DNA of 64,000 nucleotides from Artocarpus heterophyllus (lineage: Eukaryota; Streptophyta; Magnoliopsida; Rosales; Moraceae). Position numbers and translations under genes: made by a program. Where the stretch lies: contig CM046342.1 of assembly GCA_025403435.1 (NCBI GenBank), forward strand, positions 15,378,519-15,442,518, read 5' to 3'. The notes beneath the pieces were generated by a model that was not told where the DNA came from, did no database searches, and worked only from the letters and a program-made list of their open reading frames with translations. Below are positions 1 through 12,270 of the stretch, one piece after another; positions within the stretch are counted from its first letter, which is position 1; each line of letters begins with the position of its first letter.

Positions 1-1401
1 ATAAACTGAATAAAGAGCAAAATAAAACAACATACTCACAATAAAAAAACATGCCATAATAAAGCAAACAAATGACATAATAAAAAAAAAAATTGGGGAA
101 CTATCTCAAGATACCTAGCACAACATTAATAACTAGTCTTTGGATAGAGACATCAATTGTAAGTGATAATCTCAATACAGTAATCAAATAAAGGCAATAA
201 GTCTTGTCAAACAATAGCCTTTCTTTAGACCAACTATTGTTCAAATAGAAAGCTTTATAATTGTCACATATTTATTATCATAGATGTGTCCGCTATTTGA
301 CTAAATGGTAACCTTCCTTTGGGCCAGTCACAATTCGCATAAACAACAAACGCACAAATATCTTTATATTTCTAATTAAATTCATCTACGCAATAGAGGT
401 TACTTTGGCAACATGTTCTTTCAATCAATTTAATCAAAATATAAGATATAAAGTGTGCAAATTATAATCTTTAAATTGCAAGTGCTACGACGTCGTGCCA
501 CGGGCATTGCAACGCTATGAAATGAGTTGAATTGAACTTGCTCGAAGCATTGTAGCTCGCCCTAATAGGTGTCGTGGTGCTCTAGTTCTTGCCTTTATGT
601 GTGGGGCGTGCTATGGCACTACAATTTTCGTAGTTGCTCACCCGCAACGCTACAGTGCCATGATTTTTGGCACTCTATTGCGATTTTGCGACTAATATTC
701 AGTCTAAAAAATCGAAAAAAGTGCCAAAAAATTGATTTTTCTCATTGCAATTCAATTCTTTGATTCTGAATAATCCACAATAACACCATGGATCATTCAT
801 GACAACAATTCTCAACAAAAAATCATGCAAGAATCACAATTTATACAAAAAATCCAAAATTTCAAAATAGAGAAAGAATAGAAAACAATTTATATGAAAC
901 AATCTTAATAATCTAACATGATAATCTCTTTAATGCCACTTCTTAAAAATCTTTAATCGGGATCATAGCAAGCCAGATTATCAAGAAATTGAATTAAGAA
1001 ATAAATACTTGCATCCATAAAAGTAACTATCAATTCTTGTACAGAATTAGTAGGATGATAGATGAACAAGCTATTGTCTTCCTCAATGAAATCACTTCTG
1101 TTCTTCAATAGGTTCTTTTTCTTCTTGATGGGGAGAGGAGAAAGCTAACAAAATGATTTGATATCACGAGGACTATAACTTATGATGCCTTTATAGACTT
1201 TTCCATTAGGATCTCATAAAACATAATTGGGTTAGTGTTAGCTATCCACTCACTAAACAAATATCAGATTAGTAGCCTATAGGCTTTCCATAAGTAGATT
1301 ATTTAAAAGAGCCCACTATAATTAAATAGCAATAATAATAATTGTTATATTTGATATGTTACTCACAACCTTATAGGAAACTTAAAATTTCCCAACAAAT
1401 G
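1..1401. other. AT-rich intergenic DNA, no gene seen
   Basis: No open reading frame here resembles a protein family. Positions ~485-690 are clearly richer in GC than their surroundings and may be a fragment of an old repeat. On the minus strand, around 1190-1020, a TATA-like box followed by a pyrimidine-rich leader resembles an LTR or promoter remnant, but no coding sequence follows it. Confidence 0.5.
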
Positions 1402-1406
1402 TTACA

Positions 1407-3679
1407 TGTAACGCCCCGAAATTAATTTAATGATGTTATAGTGTAAAATGATAGGATTAGTGTGCTATAATGAATATTTTAAACATAATTTGATCATTTA
1501 ATGAAATTTTAGGTTTAAAGTTGTTTTGGTCATCTTAATGACTTCTAGTTGTTTTTAATTATTTTAAATGTTATTTTGAACCTTTGGGACACAAAAATTT
1601 GTAAAATATCAAATATATTCTGTTTTACAAAACCGTGGGCGGCACATAGTTTTCACACAGTAAAATCATCCATTATTTTTCTCTATTTATTCTCTCTCCT
1701 CTCTCTCTCTGGTTCACTCTCTCTCTCCCCCATGAGTCTCTCTCTCTCGCTCTCTCTCGCTCTCTCTCTTCCTCTCTCATTGTGTTATCGCCCCATACAA
1801 TGACATTTTATATGTATTTTCTTTGTTGCCACAAGGTCTGATGAGGTATCGAGGATAGCACCCCATTTGAGAAACCCTACTTGAGCATAAAATCAAGCTT
1901 AAGCTTCGGGTTTTGGTGGATTAGAAGCTCGGGAGCTCGATTGAACAACCAAAAACGTGAATTGAAGCTTGGATTTGAGGTTAGTTTTGAAATTTCTAAA
2001 TTTTTTTCAAACTTTCAATTTTTCATACATTTTTGAAATCTAAGTTTGTTTGAGCTTAGAAAACCCTTGATTTGAGTTAAAGGAACTTAGAACAAGTAGA
2101 ATCTAAGCCTTGTTTGAAGAAAAACGGATTCAATTCAAGATTTTTTATTTTTTTCTCATTTTCTTTATTTTCAGATTTTCAGATTTTGTGTTTAAATCTT
2201 GTTTAAATGAGTTTAAAAGTGTTCTATTATATTTTTCTATCATCTATGATTGTTTTCTATGCCTAGGATTTGAGAAAATAGGTTAAAATGAAGATTTGAG
2301 TTTTGGGAGACCCAAAACCCGTGCCTGAGATTTATGGAAATTTTTCAATTCGGTAGGCCGAACTTCGTGTTCGGCAGGCCAAATTCATCTATTCGGCAGG
2401 CCGAACCTAGGAATGTTTGGCCAACTGGGCATGGTCCTTCGGCAAGCCGAGCTAGTGCAGTTCAGCAGGCCGAACCAGGGGACCGGCAAGCCGATCGAAC
2501 TAGGGCAAGTTTTATGACTTTCATCCATCTTCACTGTTTTGAACTCCGATTGAAATCCCAACTTTATAAAATGATTTTAAAGATACAAACGGCATACTAG
2601 GACATCATGAAATGGTTTAGTAATGTAGGGTATATTAAACTAGATATTGATCGACCTAGTTTGTATTTAGGATCGTTCGTGGTTCCGTAGAGCTAACGTA
2701 TAGCGGACCGGGATTACGGTGTGGTGCACCGACACGAGTATCGAGATAAGATTTCTATCCCTTTCTTTGGTAGCCTAATTTTAAATGATTTGACCGTGAA
2801 AAGGGTTTCCATAAAAATATTTTCAACGATTGATTGAAAATGAAATTTATCGGTTATGTTTTTTTTTTTTTTATAAACCGTGATCTGAGATGAACTTCAT
2901 AATGAACTTCATAATAAATGATAATGATAACATCTGGTAAATGGATTTGAATAATGTTAGAAATGGATATAAGGGCATGATGTAATAACAGAGATCGGGT
3001 CGTGTAGGGATCAACCTTGGGGGCAGGTCCGAAACCCAGCTGGGCCACCACGATGGTGATATTCATATGGTTTGCCTAGAAAAAGAAAATGATGATGTTT
3101 TTGGTCGACCAAATAAACTGTTTTGGGTAAAAACAGTTTTAATTAAATTTATTTACTTAAGTCTTCTCTTAAATAATCTCTTGAGTAACGATATTTCTTT
3201 TAAATTAAATGTTTTCTTAAAAATATAATCCTATTGAGCCTTTCGCTCACATTTTACTTGTTTTCAAACTTCCCCCTCTATGTGGATTTCCTCTTAGGTT
3301 CAAAGAGGATTCAACGGACAGAACTCAGGAGCTGTAGGAGAATCCATAGACTATTTAAGTTATTAAACAAAGTAATGTAACATATTTATTTTCCCTTATT
3401 TGGACTGTGTATGTAATGGAATATTGTCAGTACTATGCGTGTGCACAAGATGTGAGTCCGTGGGATCCATCCTCGTTCATCCTATTTAATTGTTGTTTCT
3501 TATTACTTGTTTAATGAACATATTTGTTTAAATTATCGAAAATGCTTGTTTAAAAAGGTTCTAGATTTTCCACCTTTTATATATTTAATTTAGCCCATAA
3601 ACTCATGTTTTTAACTAAATTCTTATTTAATTAATTCAAATAAACTGCCACATCACCTCCTGTACCCCGGGACATGACA
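1407..3679 (+). repeat. 5' LTR of the chromovirus
   Basis: This 2273-bp LTR begins TGTAACGCCCC and ends GGGACATGACA. It aligns along nearly its whole length with 13877-16042. It has a CT-rich microsatellite tract (~1685-1780), typical of the region near an LTR transcription start, and a block of six degenerate palindromes of the form TTCGGCAGGCCGAA at ~2348-2495. About 100 bp at ~1780-1890 have no counterpart in the 3' LTR, which shows an indel after insertion or recombination with a relative. Confidence 0.93.
2340..2500 (+). repeat. Cluster of TTCGGCAGGCCGAA-type palindromes in the LTR
   Basis: Six variants of a 14-bp imperfect palindrome (TTCGGC, AGG or AAG, then CCGAA) occur within ~150 bp, spaced irregularly. 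The same block is present, more mutated, in the 3' LTR at ~14730-14870. Each could form a small hairpin in DNA or RNA. No function is known to me. Confidence 0.8.
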
Positions 3680-3682
3680 GAA

Positions 3683-3694
3683 TAGTATTAGAGC
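3683..3694 (+). other. Primer-binding site, tRNA-iMet type, mutated
   Basis: The sequence TAGTATTAGAGC begins four bases after the 5' LTR. It differs from the standard plant iMet primer site TGGTATCAGAGC by one G-to-A and one C-to-T change, the signature of methylcytosine deamination. Confidence 0.85.
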
Positions 3695-4059
3695 TCAAGG
3701 TTATGAACCTTGGGAATTGTGCATACATATATATGACAATGAAATACCTCTGACAGTCCAAATTTTATTTTCAGAAGTGAGAGAATGACACCAAGACTGT
3801 AACACCTGATATTTTTAATGCATTAAAAATGCATTAAGTTAAGGATTAATTAAGATAAAAAGTACAGTTTAATAAAAAATACTGTATAATAACATGAAAA
3901 ATTATACAGTATTAAAGCAATGCAGTATAAGAATTGGATTGTGTGAACCACAATTTCTTTTTATACTTTTATAAAAAGAAAAGAAAAAAAAAGGAAAAAA
4001 AATCTCTCAAAATTTGACACACTCTCTCTCTACTTTCTCTCTCCTCAAATCTCGTTTGA

Positions 4060-5160
4060 GATTCTGGCGTTATTTTTCGACACCTCCCGCACTAGTGGGA
4101 AGCTCTTGTTGAGCTGAGTCCAACGAGGTATCGTGCCACCCAAATAGCCACCGGAGGGAGGCTCACGCGCCGCCCAAAGTGGCGGTGAAACCCATTTCTT
4201 CCCGACGTCATTTCTCCGTCGTCCGACCACCAATCGACGTGATCTTGGTGTCTATGGGCTCAGCGTGAGGAGAGGAACAAGATGGTACCAATTTTTCAGC
4301 TCAATTTTGGCTAGAAAAGCTTCGCTGGAGGAGCTCCGTCACCGCCGTGGAGCCACCGCCGGACCCACCCTCTCCGCCGGCGGTGTGGCACACCGCCGGT
4401 GCCAAAATGATCAGAGGGAGACGGCGAGCAAGACCCCTCGGTCAATTGCTCCGTTCCGCCGCCCCTCGTCGGAGATCGTGGATGTCCGCCACCGTCGCCG
4501 TGGGTGTGATTGGGTTGGCTGTTTTAGGCCGTTTTGTGCCAAATTGAAGGCACAAATACCTTTAGAGGCTCGAGAAGAGCGTGAAGCAACCCTCAATTGC
4601 ACGAAATGATGGTCGGTCGTCGGAGAACGGCATCTCCGTCGTGCACCGCCGTGGGGCTAAGTGGAGCCGCCGTTCCACGGCATGTTGAGCTACTCCACCA
4701 TAGGGGAAATACTCAGAGGGCCACAGGGAAGAAAATGCCCAGCTCAATTTCACGGTATCTCTGCCGGAGATAGGAGATCGGAGCCGCCAGTGTTAGCCAA
4801 GAATTTCGTCTTCGATTAGCATAGATAGAGGCTAAATTGGATGAAATTGACCCCACCAATCGACTCAAGAGCGTCAAATTAAGGGGGGTAGGCTCGAGCT
4901 CAGCCCTCGTTGGAGCCAACCGCCGCCGGTCAACGTCGGTCAAAGGCTGGTCACCGTCAAATTGAGATTTTGTGATCCGGACCTCCGATCGAAGATTCGA
5001 GACCGCCTCTCGACTCGTTTCGACACTCTAAACGCAATGGTGACCTCCGTTCAAGCTAATTCTACTCCGGTGAAAATCATCCGATACCGACTGTACGCGG
5101 ATCGAGGCTATTCAAATAGTAGTATCGGAGTCCAGAATGACAGTTTCAAGAATGTATGAT
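4060..5160 (+). other. GC-rich segment specific to the solo LTR
   Basis: This ~1.1-kb stretch is far richer in GC than the rest of the window and contains several overlapping short open frames on both strands. None resembles a protein I recognise, and overlapping frames are what high GC produces by chance. It follows a CT-rich tract (~4020-4050), as the transcribed leader of an LTR would. The related LTRs at 54841 and 59951 have a different, purine-rich sequence in this place. Confidence 0.6.
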
Positions 5161-6954
5161 CTCTAGGAAGCATTCCTAGCCATTCATGGTCGCTCGAGGA
5201 GCACTGTAGAGGATGCTTCGCATACTGTAGATGCAGCGAGATACAACTGGATCTGCTTAGCTTGGAGTTCAAGTAAGTAGGAATCTCGCTTACAGTATGA
5301 ACTGTTTTAGAATAAATTGTTTTAGATGCTTTCATAAAAAGTTATGAAATGCATGATTAGTGATTGTTACACTATTTTATGTAAGAATGAGTTTTATAAC
5401 GTTACAAGGTGACGAAAAAACCCGTTAAGGGTAAAATCGTCATTATTAAGGAAACGGCTAGAACGGAGTCGAACACTCCGATTTAGCATAACGTTATTAG
5501 ACGGAAAATGTTTCGTAATACGTTAAGTAACGTAACAGGTCATGTGAGACCAGAGATTTAATAAGAGATGTTTTAAGTAAACGAGAGGTAAACCGATGGG
5601 TTACGAAGTTAAAAGGAATGAATAGTTAATATTTGTGTTTTATTATCAATCAAATGGATTGATAATAAAGAAAGTTAATTAATGAGTCGACTGTCGTATG
5701 ATCAGGACACAAAAGCCGACCAATGGAAGGAAAAAGGAACGAGAAAGGAACAGAATAGAGAACGCTAGGGCATAGTCCGAGTAAGTTCAGATTTCACCTA
5801 CAGCATGAAGTAAATAGTTTTTAATGCATCCATATGCATTTGTAAATGAGTTTGCAATGGTTATGCAAGTTGTTTTTAAAGTATATTTGCATTTATTATG
5901 CAAAAAAGTTCTAAAGTACAAAATAAGGTTTGCAATAAATTTGCAACCGTTATGTTTGAAGCCTATTTGCATATTGATATGCATGAACGTTATGAACTAT
6001 GATTGGTGTGTGTATTATACATGTGACATGACTTAAAGTATTATATGGATATAATATGAAATAGTTGCTATTCAAAGAAGAAAAATGTATAGCAACTCCA
6101 CGATATGAAAGTATGAACGACAAATGGATGTATGATATGAATGACATGAGTATGAATAATATGTGAAAGCATGAAATGTGAAAGTATGATATGAACGACA
6201 TGAATATGAGTAATATATGAAAGCATGAAATGTGGAAGTATGGTATGAATGACATGTATATGTATGATATGTTTATGAATATGATATGCAAGTATAATAC
6301 TTATACGAGCAAATAATATGGATAAGAATGTTATGATTAATGCTTGTTATCTATAGTGTAACAAGATATAGTATATAAGTACAATACCATATAGTGCATA
6401 ATGGATATGCACAATAAGGTCCATAAGAAATCCATTAAGGATATAATCTTCAAGTTGCCTATAGGAAACTAGAAAAATTACTATAAGACACCCTAGGTTC
6501 AATTAGAAATTGTGAGAACGATTTAGATAATCAAATAAAATTTAGAAATTTCTCATGACCGACAGCGAGGTCACAAGAGCAGAGTCAAGACAGAGACTTT
6601 ATGAATACAAAAAAAAAAAAAAAAAAGAAGATAAAAGCTAGTTTTTCCTTTTATTGCACCCCCAGGAAAGGCTAGACATGTTCAAGAGAGATATAGAAAG
6701 TTAAGCGCTGTTATGACCCTTAGAAGTTTTCAGACAGGTACGTAAACATGTTTTAAATCAACATTGTTACTAGTCTAGAACGACTAGATGATAAAAGGGC
6801 TATAGACTAAACAATAAAAAGATGAACTTACTGACCAGTTTTTATGTACCAAATTATGATCTAGATGCAGATGTGCAACATAGATACAAAATAGGATTAG
6901 TATAAATCCTGCATTTCGACAATGCATAATGTGTTATAATGTAAGTTATAAGTT

Positions 6955-8060
6955 TTATGAAGCATTGCTACGTAATATATTGCATTTGTATGCAATATAT
7001 TTTAGGATAAAAGTTATGATATGCAATATGTGATTGCGTAATATATTACATTTGTATGCAATATGTTTTAGGATAAAACTTATGATATGTAATATGTGAT
7101 TGCGTAATATATTGCATTTGTATGCAATATGTTTTAGGATAAAAGTTATGATATGCAATATGTGATTGCGTAAAATATTGCATTTGTAGTTATGATATGC
7201 AATATGTGATTGCGTAAAATATTGCATTTGTATGCAATATATTTTAGGATAAAAGTTATGATATGCAATATGTGATTGCGTAATATATTGCATTTGTATG
7301 CAATATATTTTAGGATAAAACTTATGATATGCAATATGTGATTGCGATATATATTGCATTTGTATGCAATATGTTTTAGGATAAAAGTTATAATATGCAA
7401 TATGTGATTGTGATATATTACATTATATGCAATATGTTTCAAAGAAGAATTATAATTTGCAAAATGTGATTGCGTTATATGATGCATTTGTTATACAATA
7501 AGATGCATTTATTATGCAATAAGTTTCAGAATAAAAGTTATGATTTGCAAAATGTGATTGCGTTATATGATGCATTTGTTATGCAAAATGTTGCATTTGT
7601 TATGCAATAAGTTTCAGAATAAAAGTTATGATTCGTAAAATGTGATTGCGTTATATGATGCATTTGTTATGCAATAAGTTTCAGAATAAAAGTTATGATT
7701 CGCAAAATGTGATTGCGTTATATGATGCATTTGTTATGCAATATGTTGCATTTGTTATGCAATAAGTTTCAGAATAAAAGTTATGATTCACAAAATGTGA
7801 TTGCGTTATATGATGCATTTGTTATGCAATATGTTGCATTTGTTATGCAATAAGTTTCAGAATAAAAGTTATGATTCGCAAAATGTGATTGCGTTATATG
7901 ATACATTTGTTATGCAATATGTTGCATTTGTCATGCAATAAGTTTCAGAATAAAAGTTATGATTCGCAAAATGTGATTACGTTATATGATGCATTTGTTA
8001 TGCAATAAGTTGCATTTGTTATGCAATAAGTTTTAGAGTACAAATTATGATTATCAAAAT
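6955..8060 (+). repeat. Palindromic minisatellite, about 14 units
   Basis: About fourteen units of roughly 43-90 bp, most near 65 bp, are arranged head to tail, each marked by a GTGATTGCG-like core and a palindrome (TATTGCAT, spacer, ATGCAATA). Two sub-families are visible: one with TTTTAGGATAAAA linkers up to ~7440 and one with TTTCAGAATAAAA linkers from ~7440 to 8060. Long open frames on the minus strand here are only translations of the repeat. The related LTRs further right hold about one unit. Confidence 0.9.
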
Positions 8061-10382
8061 GTGTTTGCATTTTAAGTTGCATTTGTTATGCAATAGATTT
8101 TATAGTACAAGCAATGATTTATAAGTGTATTTGCATATGATGTGGTTGCATTTGATGTGCTCACTAAGGTTAATAAGAAGGTAACATAAAGTTGAAAAGA
8201 AAGTGTCGTACCAGCCTCCTCGTTGTGAGGTAATAAAAGTATAGTTAAAGTTTGACCTCCCAGATGTGAGGTATACGACCTCGATGTTCGATGGTCTTAA
8301 GTCTTCCACAAGGGAAGCATCACGTTTATGATCTCATGATTAAAGATGTTGGTACGAACACTAAAAGTTATAAGATAAAGAAAGTTAAGGAACAAAAGGT
8401 AGAAAGTTAAAGTGTAAGATAAGAAAATAAAAGGAACAAGGATAGAAAGTCAAAGTAAGAAAGAATGGTCATAAGATGCTCATAATCGAAAGTTCATAAT
8501 TGAGCATAAATTAAAACATGCATTGTGATTGTATTTGATTTGTTCATTGTGAAACATTTATATGCTATCAAAAACATTCTGAGGAATGTTTTGTATTAAA
8601 TATTTATGAAAACATGAATGACGTTATGAAGAGCAATCTGAGGATTATTTTATGTTAGATATTTTGTGAAAAACGTTTATAAGAAACGTTATAGCAATTG
8701 CTTTAGGAAAACATTTATGGGAAATGTTCTAGAAAGGTTTTTTTTAAAGCATGTTTAAATGCTTTGTGAGATTTTGTTTGAACTTACTGAGCGAAAGCTC
8801 ATAAAAAGTTTCTTCATGTTGTAGGTAGTTTTATGGATGACCAATAGGACCCGTTAAAAGAGCTGGGTGCTACGGAGGACAGATGCGAAGATTTGGGTAT
8901 GGATACCATCACTGTTTGCTTCCGCTATGTAAAGAAAAAGTTTTTCATTGTTTAATGTTGTGTTTTCAAAGTTTAAAGAAAATCAGAGTTTTAAGGAATG
9001 TATTCAAAGTTTTAAGCTATGATTTAATAATGGTCTCTTATTAAGTTTTAAGAAACGATTTGAAATGATTTTAAGGACAAGTGTTGAGCGATGTCTCAAC
9101 TTGATTGGCGACAGAGGTCGCATCAGTTTTAAAGAACGTTTAAAGAAAAAAAATTTATTTCAGTATTTTTCTTACTAAGTAAGTAAGATTATTGTTTACG
9201 AAACGATGTTTAAGTAAGTAAAGTGACTGCCCGAAAAGGTGGGTCGTCACATAGACGTCGTTTGACAGCTGACGTCGAGTTCAAAAACGATGAGGGTATG
9301 ATGAGATCGATGTTTGCGGCATTCCAACAGATGGCAGCTAGGGCCAGACCGGAGGATTCTGATGTCAGTCGTCGATATACATATTTTAAGGAATTTCGGT
9401 GCGCGTCTATTTTGACTTTTAATGGTAATGGGGATCCGCAGTTGGCAAAATATTGGCTAGATTCGATTGTGAAGCATTTGGATAGCCTTGGTGTGCCTGA
9501 CGAGTACCGTGTGGAATTTGTTGCATATAAGCTCGAGGGTGGTGCTAATACTTGGTGGAAGCAAGCTAAGCGTCTGGAACGCGGTGGCAATATCAGTTGG
9601 GACAGGTTCGAGGAGCTGTTCTATGACTGGTATTTTTTGTAGGGGTATAGAGATCAGAAGGCAGTTGAGTTCTACAGGTTGTAGCAGGGTGATTTGTCAG
9701 TTCGGGAATATGAGGCAAGATTCAATGAGTTGGCCAGGTTTGCTCCATCAGCAGTGGCTTCAGAACATGAGAGATGCATTAAGTTTTAGGAAGGGCTTAA
9801 GGCTCCTATTCAACGACAGGTGGTTGCTCTGTGACTTAGAAATTTTGGAGAGCTTGTGTCATCAGCAATATCAGTAGAAATGATTATGCGCAGTATTGTG
9901 AGGATCGAGCAAAAGCATCAGGAGGGTCTTAGAGGAGCGGTAGGAAGAGCACTAGTAGCCGTCCAACTCCAGGAAAGAGTAAGCAGGGTGGTGCGAACAG
10001 TGGTAGCAGCGGTTCATCTGGTAGTGGGCGCAGCAATCCCTACAGCTTCCATTGTCATTTTTGTCAGCAGCCAGGACACATCAAGTGGAATTGCCCGATC
10101 AAGAGTGTCCATCTTGGATCTCAGACCAGAGAAGTTGCTAGTCATCAACCTCAGCCTCAGACCCTAGGTTCGCCTCAGCAGTTTTTGCAGTTGCAATTTC
10201 CTCAGTTCTCTCCTCAGCAATTGGCATATCCAACATAAGGGCAGCAGCCGCAGCATTTCCAGCGCAGCGTCCCTCAGTATCGAGCATCGAGTGCAGCTAG
10301 TGTGCAGTAGTCTCCGTCTCAGCAGTATCGACAGAATAATCCAGGACCTAGCAATGTAGGTAGAGGGAAAGGAAAGGCACCA

Positions 10383-10940
10383 GTGCAGGTTCATGCAATG
10401 GCATCAGGAGGTTCAGATGTTCAAACCAGTAATGCGGTAGTCGATGGTACGATCTTAGTTTCCCAATCCTTAGCTCACGTTTTATTTGATACAGGTGCCA
10501 CTCATTCTCTCATTTCTAGTTCTTTTGTATATGCCTTGAGATTAGAGATAGAAGAGTTTAATGAACCCCTAGCTATAGCTTCTCCCTTGGGGCGGATGTG
10601 TGTGAATTGTGTATGTAAAGCTTGTAAAATAAAGGTTGGGGATGAGATTTTGAAAAGTGATTTGATTGTACTCCCCATGAGTTCATATGATGTAATTTTA
10701 GGAATGGATTGGTTGTCCAGGTATAATACAGTTGTAGACTGCCAACTTAGAAAGGTGACCCTAGTGTCTGATAGGGGGATGAGGATCACTTACCAAAGTG
10801 GTGGTGATCGGCTAATGAGTGAGCGTCTCATGAAGTCATGTCTTGGGGGGACGAAGGAATCTGGTTTGTCATCTTTTTCTTGCAAATCTGGAGTGCGAGC
10901 CCTATGCCTTGAGAGGGAATACGGTGATTTCAGTGATTGA
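10383..10940 (+). pseudogene. Aspartic protease domain of chromovirus pol
   Basis: The 185-codon frame contains the retroviral-type protease signature LFDTGATHSLIS, with the active-site Asp-Thr-Gly-Ala encoded at 10488-10499, followed by the ILGMDWL motif typical of Ty3/gypsy proteases. In an active element this enzyme cuts the Gag-Pol polyprotein. The frame is lost around a run of six G at ~10845, where the reading shifts to the frame that carries the reverse transcriptase. Confidence 0.92.
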
Positions 10941-12270
10941 GGAGCACGAGAATGTCTTCCCCGATGAGTTGCCAGGATTACCACCACATCGTGAAATCGA
11001 GTTTGGTATTGAGTTGTTTCCGGGGACAGCACTGATTTCAGTAGCACCTTATCGGATGGCACCGGCAGAAATGAAAGAATTGAGAAAGCAACTTCAAGAG
11101 TTTGCTGATAAATGGTATATTCAGAATAGTACATCTCCATGGGGAGCACCGGTTTTGTTTGCTAAGAAACATAATGGGACTCTCAGATTGTGTATAGACT
11201 ACCGGTAGCTGAATCGTGTTACAGTGAAGAATAAGTATCCCTTGCCTAGGATCGATGAGTTGTTTGATCAGTTGGGAGGTTTGCGGTACTTCTCAAAGAT
11301 TGATTTGTGCTCAGGGTACCATGAGCTCAGGATTAAGGAGGAAGATATCTCTAAGACAGCTTTCAGAACCCGATATGGACATTTTGAGTTTCTGGTGATG
11401 CCATTTGGATTGACGAATGCTCCGGCAGCTTTCATGGATTTGATGAATAGAATATTCAGGCCGTATCTAGATCAGTTCGTGATCGTGTTCATCGATGATA
11501 TTTTAGTGTATTTTATGACTTGGAAGGAGCATAAGCAGCATCTTCGGATCGTACTTTAGACTCTGTGGGAGCACCAGTTGTATGCCAAGAGAGAAAAGTG
11601 TTAGTTTTGGTTAACCGAGGTAAAATTTCTGGGTCATGTCATCTCCGAGCATGATATTTCTGTGGATCCGTCTAAGATTGAAGCCATAGTGGATTAGGAA
11701 CGGCCAAGGAATGTAGCAGAAATTCGCAGGTCTTACTGGTTATTACAAGAAATTTGTAAAGGATTTCTCAAAGATTACAAGGTCCATTGACGAGGTTGGT
11801 CAGGAAAAACTGTCAGGTTTGAGTGGGATGAAGATTGTGAGCTTACTTTTCAGGAATTGAAGAACTAGTTGACTTCAACACCAGTGTTGGTTATTCCTAG
11901 CAGTGACGAGTCGTATGAGGTTTACGCAGATGCTGTAGGGCGCAGACTTGGATGTGTGTTAATGCAGCAGGGACGCATGGTTGTGTACGGATCGAGACAG
12001 CTACGACCTCACGAGTGGAATTATCTTACTCATGACTTGGAGCTCACGACAGTGATTCACCCGTTGAAGATTTACAGATGTTATTTGTATGGGGCGACAT
12101 GTTAGGTCTTCTCTGATCATAAGAGTTTGAGGTATCTGTTCACTCAGAGGGATCTTAATTTGAGGCAGTGAAGATGGATGGAGTATATGGAGGATTATGA
12201 TTTCGCGTTGCAGTATCATCCCAAGAAAGCTAATGTAGTCGCAGATGCACTTAGCAGGAAGTCTTCAGGG
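10843..12270 (+). pseudogene. Reverse transcriptase and RNase H of chromovirus pol
   Basis: Reverse transcriptase runs from about 10930: [10 protein letters not shown], then LRLCIDYR followed by a stop, [28 protein letters not shown] and the catalytic FIDDI, with its two aspartates at 11494-11499. The order and spacing are those of Ty3/gypsy elements. RNase H follows from 11869, with YEVYADA holding the first catalytic aspartate, and ends near [16 protein letters not shown] at ~12210-12260. Stops interrupt the frame at ~11206, 11557, 11696, 11866, 12103, 12169 and 12298, mostly TAG or TGA where TGG or CAG is expected. The region cannot make an enzyme. Confidence 0.93.

Larger units (their letters stand above)
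3798..9251 (+). mobile_element. Giant solo LTR (5.45 kb) of a LARD-like family, nested in gag
   Basis: The insert begins TGTAACACC and ends GGGTCGTCACA. It is bordered by AAGAC (3793-3797) and TAGAC (9252-9256), a 5-bp target duplication with one later mutation; removing insert and duplication joins the gag frame. It is homologous over much of its length to the two 4.0-kb LTRs at 54841-58856 and 59951-63970: the first ~150 bp, the segment around 5410-5510, 5640-5780, and most of 8060-9251. No primer site, internal region or second LTR is present, so it is a solo LTR left by recombination between two LTRs. It is longer than its relatives because of a GC-rich segment (~4060-5160) and an expanded palindromic minisatellite (~6960-8060). 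Confidence 0.88.
3785..10150 (+). pseudogene. Gag of the chromovirus, split by a nested solo LTR
   Basis: The gag start codon is at 3785. After four codons and one base the frame is cut by the solo LTR at 3798-9251 and resumes at 9252-9257, where the next codons encode an arginine-rich start typical of these elements. The capsid-like retrotransposon gag domain follows at ~9290-9640, with FNGNGDP and WWKQAK motifs, and continues through in-frame stops to ~9900. A CCHC zinc knuckle with perfect spacing (C-x2-C-x4-H-x4-C, CHFCQQPGHIKWNC) lies at 10053-10094. Several stops are TAG where CAG is expected. An open frame starting at 9223 runs from the solo LTR into gag and is accidental. The protein would form the virus-like particle and bind RNA, but it cannot be made from this copy. 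Confidence 0.9.

Noticed and set aside
1549..1803. Serine-leucine-rich frame resembling a secreted protein (also 14129-14341)
   Set aside because: It is the translation of the CT microsatellite in the chromovirus LTRs.
4265..4943. Overlapping frames on both strands in the GC-rich block, rich in arginine
   Set aside because: High GC lowers stop frequency in all frames; none has a domain, and they overlap on both strands.
6955..7487. Two long overlapping minus-strand frames with a periodic protein
   Set aside because: They are translations of the minisatellite; the periodic residues follow the DNA unit exactly.
6955..8060. Regular repeat array that might suggest a CRISPR array
   Set aside because: Units are contiguous, with no unique spacers, each contains its own palindrome, and the array lies inside a plant LTR. 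It is a minisatellite.
9223..9642. A 139-codon frame as a complete gene
   Set aside because: Its first codons lie in the solo LTR; only the part after 9256 is gag, so the start is accidental.
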